Assembly: GCA_011037195.1 (NCBI GenBank)
Contig: JAAEAF010000223.1
Span: 124,001-188,000 of the forward strand
Length of the DNA stretch: 64,000 nt
Source of the DNA: Triatoma infestans
Taxonomy: Eukaryota; Arthropoda; Insecta; Hemiptera; Reduviidae
Direction of reading: 5' to 3'
Shown here: piece after piece, positions 1 to 10,400 of the stretch
Layout: every line of letters begins with the position of its first letter
How positions within the stretch are numbered: the stretch's first letter is position 1
Notes under the pieces: model-generated
What the model saw: the letters and a program-made list of their open reading frames with translations, nothing else
Databases searched by the model: none
What the model was told of the DNA's origin: nothing
Translations under genes and position numbers: made by a program

Positions 1-189
1 ATTCACAAATCAATTTACGATTTTTAATCAAACTGTGGCGGCAGATTCGTCCGGTATAGATAATAAGATTAAAACATCTGGAACATAAACATAGAATCAA
101 GGTGACATTAAATTGCGAAAATGTAGTGGAAGAAAAGTCCCCATTGTTGTTGTGGTAGTGTTGGAGTGTTATCACAAGTATATGTTATC

Positions 190-300
190 ACACTGTTTTG
201 ACAAAAAAAAATCATGATGATAGGCGAACGCCAGAAACCGGTCGGTGACCACTATAAGAAGCATACTATCACAGGAAAATATCTCTGATAAAGTCCCCAT
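190..300 (+). repeat. Penelope-like repeat fragment with hammerhead-like core
   Basis: This segment matches, in opposite orientation, the repeats at 35090-35585: the same core followed by a TATC-ACxGxAAAATATCTCTGAT tail. It holds ATGATGA (214-220), a short GGC/GCC hairpin with GAAC loop, GAAA (234-237), CCGG (238-241) and TC (242-243). That is the layout of a minimal type I hammerhead ribozyme with a palindromic stem III. The first core base is A instead of C, so this copy is probably decayed. Assignment to Penelope-like elements is inference; no PLE coding sequence is in the window. Confidence 0.4.
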
Positions 301-807
301 TCATTCGTCAATTTTTAATGTAAAAATTCCAGCACATCCACTAATACTTGATCGTAACTATGCTTATTCGTATTTATTTAAAAATCAGATCAGTATATTT
401 ACTATGCGACAGGCAGCTAAGGCTAAATACGTAAGTATCAACTAACAAAATAAAGCGAAACAGCTACTGGTGCGGTCTACAATGCTTCGGCTGTAGCTGA
501 TATGTTAAGCACCAGTCGTTATTAGGGCATCCTGACGGTGGAAACGTTGAACTACAAGAGTGCCGCCACTTATGGCTCTAACCGCACTGGCATGATAAAT
601 ATAGAATGGTTTTGGGCTATTGTGCGTCGCTTGAAAAGAGAAGTGACTACTTGAAAATAGTGCTAGTTCTAATGGTGGTGAGCTAGTGGCTAGCTTAGTT
701 TTTCAATGTAGAGGGCTAATGTGGACTCTCAATGATTTTTATTTATTTATTTATTTATTTGTATATGCATCATTTAATACATTACATGTAAGTGCCTATA
801 ATATATT
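301..807. other. Unassigned sequence left of P450 copy 1 exon 2
   Basis: There is no recognisable gene here. A 66-codon open frame at 245-445 has no known motif and begins inside a repeat. The interval should be intron 1 of P450 copy 1, since exon 2 follows at 1492, but no P450 exon 1 can be read in it. Confidence 0.4.
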
Positions 808-1254
808 GCAATGAAGTGGCACACTAAAGGAAAGCTAAACGCCATTGTCCCCGATGAATTTTTCCGAAAAAATGTATCAAATAAAAGTTGTAGCTCTTTA
901 CAGGTGAACATGGGCATAACAAAGTTTAAAGAAAAACGCAACAAACTAAATCCATTAAATAAATTACCACTTCCGGGTGACCAAAGCATAACTGGCAGGG
1001 TACCCATTATTATAAAGTGCATTTATTTCATTGAGCCGTGTAAATTTATCTAGACGGAATATGAAATTGGAACTTTCTGCGATTTGCGGTTTTTTGAGAT
1101 ATGCTGCTAAAAGAATCAGACAAACAGACAGACACAAACACCAGTTTTTCATTGCTCAGGAGCCCTCATAACATTTGTTTCCGGTGGAAACTCTGTTTCG
1201 AAAAACTGACACAAATGTAGTACTTACTACCTTCTTACAGCAGTAAAGGAAAGT
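808..1254 (+). repeat. Degenerate Helentron-like repeat, 3' half
   Basis: This is a diverged copy of the ~1 kb family best seen at 17100-18130 and 39967-40966. Landmarks in order are the TTTCAAATAAAAGTTGTAGCTC-type segment (about 870-900, here ATCAAATAAA), the inverted CGGAAT/AACTTTC segment near 1055-1080, an ACAGACAGACACAAACACC remnant of the CA tract, the TTTCCGGTGGAAACTC segment near 1180, and a decayed terminal hairpin near 1226-1254. It lies in intron 1 of P450 copy 1. Confidence 0.55.
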
Positions 1255-1491
1255 GAATAAAAAAAACATTGATATAACAATTTCGTCTGCATGTACATTA
1301 TAAAACCTACATACATACTCTAAATGAGTACATAAGATATTATTTAGATGAAATTATGTAGAATGTAATGAGATCTAATTTGATTAATTAAATTTATTCC
1401 TTGAATTTTCCGTTTTATTCCTTTGTTATCCAATTTTGTAAAGACCGATTAAAATTATGAACTGTAATCTTTGTTTTGTTTATATTTTCAG

Positions 1492-4400
1492 ATGCTTTTA
1501 CCCTCTTAACTAGTTTGTATAGTGAATACAGTTCATCCATTGGACTGTATAAACTATGGATTGGATCTAGACTTCTGATAACTGTTACGAATCCAAAATA
1601 CATAGAGGTATGTCCGCTTAAAAGTTATTAAGTATATTTTTAGATTATATCTATGTAACTTTGCGATAATGTTAGGAAACCATTATTTTACATACATCCT
1701 TGACTATAATGCCTTTTGCTGAAAAAAACCTATTTACTTGTAAAACTTCCTAGCCTCGTTTGCACCTTCCGCTGCAAAGATTATGATGCAAAACCATTGT
1801 TTATTACAATATTTCATGATGCAATTATTAAACATTAAAAAAAAATAATAATTTTTTTTTTAATGTAAATACTTTTCTGTAATATACATTTCTGTTTAAA
1901 CTTTTTTTTTTCGTGCTAAGCTCTTATACGTTTAATTGCACACCATAGAACCAGTTTAGCATTTAAAATATATTCTTAAATATTACCTGGTATCCTTCTG
2001 CAAGAAAACATTCAATCAGTTGACAAGACAGCTGACTAACGATTTACACAATTATTACAACGACCAATACTCAAAATACACACTTACTCTCACAACACAA
2101 GACAATTCACTTTGGTCCGCTACAAAAAAGATCCTAAAATACAAAAATACTTCTCAAGCTCTCCAACGCCCTGACGGGTCCTGGGCGAAATCCGACTAGA
2201 AGAAAGCCCATTGCCTCTCCTCCTAACTCTTGACTCTCCATCCTAAAATTGAGGACCCACAACACCATCACCCAGGAACTTGATATCTCACTTTCCCTTC
2301 CAATTTCTCCTAAAGCATTCACACCAAAAGAAGTTCAGAAAATAATCCGCATTAGTCCTCATAAGGAAAAGCCCTGGATATGATCTTATCAACACCCGCA
2401 TCCTCTTAAAGCTTCCAGCTAAGGCCATCGTTTTTCTAACATCCCTATACAATGCTATCCTTAGAACAACTCACTTCCCTATACTTTGGAAATTTTCTTC
2501 AATCCGCATGATTTCCAAATCTAACAAACCCGTTCATTCCTCTTCCACTTAATGACCCATTAGTTTATTACCACTACTGGGAAAAATTTTGAAAAACTTC
2601 TTCTATCACGCCTTCCTACTCTATATTATCTCCACTCAATATTATCCTGAACACCAATTCGGTTTCCGCATTCACCAGGCACACAGAGTTGCGGACACCA
2701 TCGCTACCTCCCTTGAGCGGAAGCAATATTGCCCGGAAGCCTTACTGGACATCTCTTTATGCGTTTGATCGGGTATGACACCCGGGATTATGGTGGAAAC
2801 ATAAGAGCAGCCTTCCTTCCACTTATTATCTCATCCTCAAATCATATCTCGCTGATCACCATTTCATGGTAGTCCAAGGAACCTATTTTCTCCCATATTT
2901 TCTATTCATGCTGGCGTTCCACAAGGAAGCCAGATAGTCTAATACCAATGGTTCGGTTTGGTGTTGAAATGGCTTATCCAGCTCCTTCTCCAAATCGTGA
3001 TGGGATTGAAGCAAGGAAACCTGTTAAGCCCGCTTCTATTTTCGTTGTTTACAAACGATTTAGAGGATTATGTGAATGGCGGAATTAGGTTAAATAACGG
3101 AATTAGATTAGATTAAGATTCTTGCCTTCGCAGATAACTTGGTCTAATGCGTATAATATGCAATAAATTACTGACTCGTTTTGCTGAACACTCCAGCGGT
3201 TTGGAGTTTAAAAACAAAATACGAATAAATCCAACATTATGGTTTTTTGGAAAGGGAGGGCGACCCGCTAAATATGAAAAGTGTTATTTGGATGGAAGTG
3301 AAATAGGAACTGTTAAAAGTTATAAATACTTGGGATTAACTCTAATGCAAAAAACACATAATCTCCGGTTTAAGGAATTAATCAATATTATTTCGAACTG
3401 TGAATTGGAAATGGATTTTAATTTAAATAGTACAAATTTATGGCCATCTAATTTCAAATTGATTCAATCGACACTAATTCATTCTTTTAGACTTAGAAAT
3501 GTATTTCAAGAGCATTGAGTTCATCATCAGGCAGACTTTACAAAGAAATAAATTTTAATGTTGAATATATGAATGGATGAACTGGCAATAAATTACATCA
3601 GCTGGATAATTAAGGCCAGGGGAGAGTTAATGTACTTTGAATCGTGATGTTCTTAGAGAGCCGTGGAGACATATGTGTTCTCTGTGTAATTTTTTTTTTT
3701 TATCCTACACCATTCGGGCGGTCCCTGAGCTTGCGCTCACACCCGCCCAGAGAAGCCATCGACTTCAGGGAGAGAAGGAGGAAAAGAGCTAAGGAAAAAT
3801 TAGCGCCCTCCCTCCGCCGCCAACCCAAGTAGTCAGCGCGGAAACACACTATCCAAAGGAACACCTTACATCTAAACAAAAAAACAGCAGAGCCCCAGGA
3901 GTACCCAACAACAAGCCACACATCGTAAAAGAAACAATAACAAACACAACACTAACAAAAGAACCACAAGAATAAAATGAATAAAAACCTTCAGCAGCCA
4001 CTCACACACAACCACGCAATAAATACATCCACTCAAAGCCTAGCACATACCCATAACGTATAACCCACCCTTACCATACATCCCAAAACGTATATCCTAA
4101 CAAGAACTAGCAATTCCCCAAACAACAAACGATGGGAAAACTCCAAAAAAAAAAAAAAATAAAATAAAATAAAATAAATAAATAAAAATAACTCACCCAA
4201 AGCAATCCCTCCAACCTGCCCTAGCTCCGCCTTACAAGGCCCCATGACAATCGGCGCTCAAACGCCTCGACCGCAAACTCCCTTAAGGCCTCATAGGCCG
4301 GGCCATTCTCCAACAACAAAGGAAGAGAATCGTTTCTCAAGCTGAGGTGAAAGCCCACTTTGCGCCACATAGAGGCTCTCAGATCTTCGTACATGCCGCA

Positions 4401-7400
4401 AGACAAAAGAATGTGCTCCGCGGTCTCTTCCATTCCACAACGGCAGTTCCCATTGTCCACCAAACCCATTCTATACCACTTGCCGTTTATAAAACCGTGA
4501 CCCGTTATTAACCGAGATACGGCATATGAAAGTACCTTTGGGACAATACGCCTGCCGGCACCTGCCTCTGGCAGGAACAAAAACGTGGTCCTGCCCTTCG
4601 TGGAGACCCTCCACCTCGATTCCCATTCCGCCATTAACTCCTCCTCCAACCTCTTCTTACCCTGTTCTCGCAGCCACACACCCTGATCTCCTCCCACGTC
4701 CTCAGGGATAGACGGAACCCTAAGATGCCCAAAACTGGCCGCTCTGCCTCTTCTCAAAAAATATCTGTTTGCCGCTCTAACCACCTCCAAGTCTAGCGGA
4801 AGGCAACCTGTAAGCACCTGCAAGGCCTCCGTGGAGACCGTTCTGCTGAAGTGGCCCATAGACAACAGCATTGACCGCTGCGTTGCCAATAAATGCCTTT
4901 TTATCACCGAGAGCCGCACTCGGTGGGCCCAAACTGACGCACAGTACACAATCTGCGGAACCAATACAGAGCGGTACATCATCCTTGCTACCCCTCTGGA
5001 AAGGCCCCACTCCTGTCTTATTATATGTTCTCTGTGTAATATATTTGAGATTGAAAATTTATAACACGTTTTTTGCTGTATGTCCCTGCCTTAAGGAATT
5101 TCGAATGATATATTTTAATAAGTTTAGCCTCACTTTGGAAGAGTTAATGCTATATTTAAATGAATTTAGAGGATGGTTACCTCTAAAATTAGATATTGTA
5201 GAGAGGCCTGGAAATATAGATACAGTCTTATATCGGAATGTAATTACTAATCATTTCACATAATATTTGTTTTAATATATGCCTAGAGAGTTTCTTTAAA
5301 TAAAAATGAATATAAATTATTTATTTAGTTTATTCCTTTAGTTTTTTTACTTATTTGTTTGTATATATATATATATATATTATTATTATTATTATTAAGT
5401 TTCATTGTATTTTATGGTGAAAAGCACAAATTCCGCTCATGGTCTGCGACCAAGCGTATAAGTCTGTAAATATTTTCTTTTTATTTATATTTGTATAGAA
5501 TTATTGTAATAATAAAGGCATAATCTATATATATCAATCCTACAAGACTGTGTAGTTATTCTAATAAATCCTTGAAAATGGCAAAGGAACTTTTTCGAAA
5601 GGCTGGCATAATTGAATTTTTTTTTTCTTGCACCGTACTTACAAAATATAATTATTGTTGTTACATATAAACTATAAAATTATAACTAATTTACTCATTC
5701 TTTATGTATTTTGATAGACAATACTGACAAGTCCAGACGCTTTGAGAAAAGATGTAGTTTATAAATTCATTGGATTAATAGGAAATGGGTTATTCGTTAG
5801 AAATGGTTATTATAAGGCACTTTATTATTTTTAATGTAAGAATTGAATTTAGTTTACACAAAAAATTAACTATCTTAAAGTCATTTATGCTCAGGTAAAA
5901 AATGGGAAGAATTACGTAAACCATTAAATAAAATGCTTAATAAAAGGATGATAGAATCAAATGTGGAAATGTTTCATGAGAAATCGATAAAACTTTGCAA
6001 AGTATGGAACAAATATATTGTTAATGGGCAAAGTTTTAATTTGAGACATTATGCTACGAATTTCTCTGTAGATACTCTATGTGGTAAGTAATTAATGTTC
6101 TCTTGAATACTGGTGTTTATTACATCGATTTTTTTTTTTTTAATTGTTAATTAATAAGGATTTGATGTAACTCGTAAGGAAGAGTTCAAGGTCTAGCAGT
6201 GCTGCCCTTAGATTGTCTCTTACTTCGAGATTGAATCAATTAAATCGTAATAACACTGCCTTCTAACTTGACATATTTGAAGCATGACCGACTCATCTCA
6301 TGATCATTGACCGTCAGAGGAGTTACAGTTTTAAGAAATTTATATTTGAAATTCTAATTACATTTACTTAATATGAATATCTATAGCGTCCAGCCGATTT
6401 CCAATATTTTATTAATTTGTTACCCTTATTACTAATTAAATAATTTTTAAATTGCAACCCCCGCACTTCCTAGAAACACTTCCAGAAACGTCCTATATAT
6501 TCCTCTATCATTTTATTTTATTTTTATTTTTTTTTTTATTTAAGGCGCGTCAACATCTATGGTCATTTGCGCCCGGAGCCTACTCAGTGCACTGCCGGCC
6601 TTCGGACAATGTTCTCTCGTTACAGATAACACCGTCCATCACCGGACACTGAGCTGTAGAGTCTCCTAGGAAGAAAAAAATCTAAGGGAAGCACACCTGG
6701 ACTCGAACCCGGGACCTCTGCGTGGGAACGCTAACCACTTAGCTATTTCCTTCCCTTTTTATTTTTATTGGAATTAATTATATATTTTAAGTTTATTTAT
6801 AACATATTTTAATTTTTTTTTTAGTTTCAAATTTTGGATACGATTTGAACGAATTGGAAAATGAAAAACACAATATTTATGGGCTTATGGAAAGGTAATT
6901 TTTATTTTTATTTTTTTTGTTTACTTACTAAACATTAGATTAGAACTATTATAATATTTTAATAGGAATATATAATACTTAAATTGAATTTATGAAATGA
7001 TTTACAGAGCTGTAGAGGCGATGTTTAAAGTGCTTAGTAATATTATAAACTTAGTTTATTTTCCATGGGTGAGTATCTCGAAGAGCGGCAAAAGTTTCTC
7101 GGAAATCAGCAGAATTTTTTGGAAAATAACTTGTGAGGTATGAAGGTTATAACACACGGAAGTATCTTAGTGAGATCTTTTAAAGTAAGCGCTATAAACT
7201 AAAATAAATAAAAAAAAATTCCAAAAAGCCGCACTTCCAATTATAATGTATTTCGTCCGAAACCTTCATGTTTCTAGTATCTAAACGGATTCTATAGTTA
7301 GTGGATCCTATGATTTTGCGTTTATGAAATATTTTGTTCCACACCCACGCCCACCTCAACCACTACAAGATCTGAAAGGATAAGTAGAGGAAGTTTTCTA

Positions 7401-10400
7401 CTAGCATTTAGGCTACTCTAGACTCCGACCTGGAGTTCGACATTAAGTCTTGTACACACAACCTTCCAGGAAATATTACATCATCAGTAAAATTCACATT
7501 TTATTTTTTCGTACAAATGGGAACCACGAAACATGTATTTCCGTTGAAAACTGAATTTCCTTAATTTCGCACGTTCGCAATATTTACTTTTACGAGATGT
7601 AAGATAAACTAAAATAGATGTCCTTCATCATAATTTTTTACTCTCACTTATGAAACATTTCATGTTTAATAACCGTGTTATTTAGATAACAAAATGATAT
7701 GCCCATGCCGTCAGTCCCAGTCCAAATCAATGTTTCTAAGAAATATGATTCAAATAAAAGTGATAGTTATATGAACCAGAAAATAGTATATGAAGTTTAC
7801 AAGAAAATCTTAAAGCACTTTTTTTTTTTTAAGAAAATTGCAATTAAATAAAAAACTAAATAAACATTCATCCCATTTTCGATTGGTTAATATTGACCAA
7901 AACTTTCGTGTCAGTTACGATGGTGGTACCCATTATTCAACGGAATATCTCGTTTGAACTTAATGCAATTTTTTCTTTTTTGAGATTATTTTTTTTTAAT
8001 ACATACACAAATTATGCGTTAAAAACACTTTTTCTCATACTCAGGGAAAACACATATTTTCTATAAATACTTATTAGTCAGAAAAAGTAAAAAACAAAAA
8101 AAATGATTGCAAAATAATATGAAAAAAATGTAGCTCATGTAAGTTGCAAAATTATTCTGTATGAGAGATTTAATTTGATGTGGGAATACTTAGCTAAAAA
8201 CTGTACAACTAATCCAAGACATAAGGTAAAACAGTTAACTTTATCTAGCGAAGTAATGGAGCAATTATTTGGAAATTCTGCATTAACAAGTAGAAAGTGT
8301 TTGCGGTTGGAGTGCATTTACTCGTAAAATAAAAAAGTAATATCGTGTAGATAGAATTTTACAATTTAATTATAAATCAAACCAATATGATTTTTTTCTC
8401 TTTTTATAGGTTTTACAAGCTAGAATAGAATATAGAAAAAAACTTGGTGGTAAGTATTTTTATCTTTTATTTGATTGGTACATTTTTTTTTTTTTTTTAA
8501 CAAGAATAAATTTCACCAAATCTATGTAAGGTATAATTGTATTGTAGAAAATATAGATAGCCCACCAGCTTTCTACGCAGATGTTCTCTTACAAAGAGCC
8601 AAAGAATATCAACTAACTTGGGAAGAGACTGGAAAAATGGCTACCGACTTTCTTATAGCTGTAAGTATATATTTTGACGAATATATAATCTATAGCTTCT
8701 TATTTTTAATAATATAACCTTGGAAGCTGTTTCCTGGATTATGCCGTTATTAATAGAAATGTGTTAATAATAATACACATCTGACAGAAAAAATATTAAA
8801 TAAATTTTAAAAATAAAGCAACAGAAATAGGCCTTTAATAATTAAATCAAAAGAAATGTTAAATTCACCTTTTGATGTCAAATATTATCAGAAGGTTTCT
8901 GATAATGCTAAAAACTGTTATGCTGGCTGGTGATAGTGATGTTGAAATTACTAATAACACATTAAAAAACTTTAAAAAAGTTTGTGTTTGTGTGTGTATG
9001 TATGTGTATATAACATTTTACCTCTTGTCTTCAAAACAAACTATATTAAAATAAACATTGAACTCGATGGTTTAACATTCAGAAATAAACTATATTACCT
9101 AATGGATTCAGATCTAATTTTCGAACAGTTTACTACATATAATTATTTAAACATATAAATTATACGTATAATTATATACTTATCAACATACAATTAATTA
9201 TTTCATAAATGAAATAATAAAACTTCGCTTCCATATTGAAGCTCAATTGCTAATACATTTGCGTGACAGACAGGCAATGAATTTAGAGGTTCAAAGATGA
9301 CTCCTCGCTACAGCTTTTGGTTGCACATTTGTGTGGTGAACTTGATGATGACTGGTTCTATTACAGAACCCCTTTTGGTGTATGCAGAACCCTTTCTATT
9401 CCATTTCAAAAATTAATAGTGATCGTCTTCTGTTTGACAGAAGAAGTGACAAAACTGATCCTAATAAATGTACTCCTGTACAATAGAGCTTCAAGCAAGA
9501 TTCTGATAAGTTTTATTTTTAATCTTGTGCTGAATTGTGGTACACAGAGTGATGAAAGTCACAATTGGAATTAAATAGTGACTCCGTATAACTATGTTAT
9601 TTTCAACATAACCTCTTAATACTTCCCATTCTCCTATCCAGATTGTATTTAAAACCAACTAAATAATAGAAATATATTACAGGGATTTGATACATCAGCT
9701 GTGACAGTGTCCTATATATTATTGATGCTGGCCATATTTCCTGAACATCAAGAAGCTGTTTATAAAGAACAAGTAGAAATTTTAGGAGAAGATCCTGAAG
9801 TGGCACCAACATGGGAACAACTATCCAAAATGGAATATTTGACTAGAATTATAAAGGAAGTTATGCGACTTTATTGCCCTCTTGGTATATTTAGGAATCC
9901 TACAAATGATTTAGAATTAGGTAAGATTCAGTATATTTACTATCAATACTTTTCAAAAATTTCTAGCGTACACTCACTAGACTTCTGTTAGTGCAATTTA
10001 CATAGTAATAATTATAGACATTTTTTCTTCATAGTTGTATTTTGATTAAATGTTCCGCTAATATCTTAAAGTTGCAATACTTCATCTTACCAGTCGTAAA
10101 ACAAAAAAAAAATATGAGTTTAATGCTAAGTAAATATGTTTCTTCAAACTGAATATTAAATACTGATGAACGGAAAAGAGAATAATTATAATTCTAGATC
10201 AGCATCATTTATAGAATCTGTATTAATAAAGTAGCTGTGTTTTAGGAGGAAAATATAAGCTTCCGAAAGGAAGTACAGCCTTTATAGCACTTTATTACCT
10301 GCATAGAGATCCAACCTTATGGTCACATCCAAGCGAATTCTATCCAGATCATTTTCTGCCAGAAGAAAATGCCAAAAGACCAAAATGTGCCTATTTTCCA

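Noticed and set aside
245..445. 66-codon open frame
   Set aside because: It starts within a repeat copy, has no motif and no support as an exon.
9317..9574. Open frame conserved between P450 copies 1 and 2 in intron 9
   Set aside because: Conservation is explained by the block duplication; frames are broken by indels and no motif is seen.
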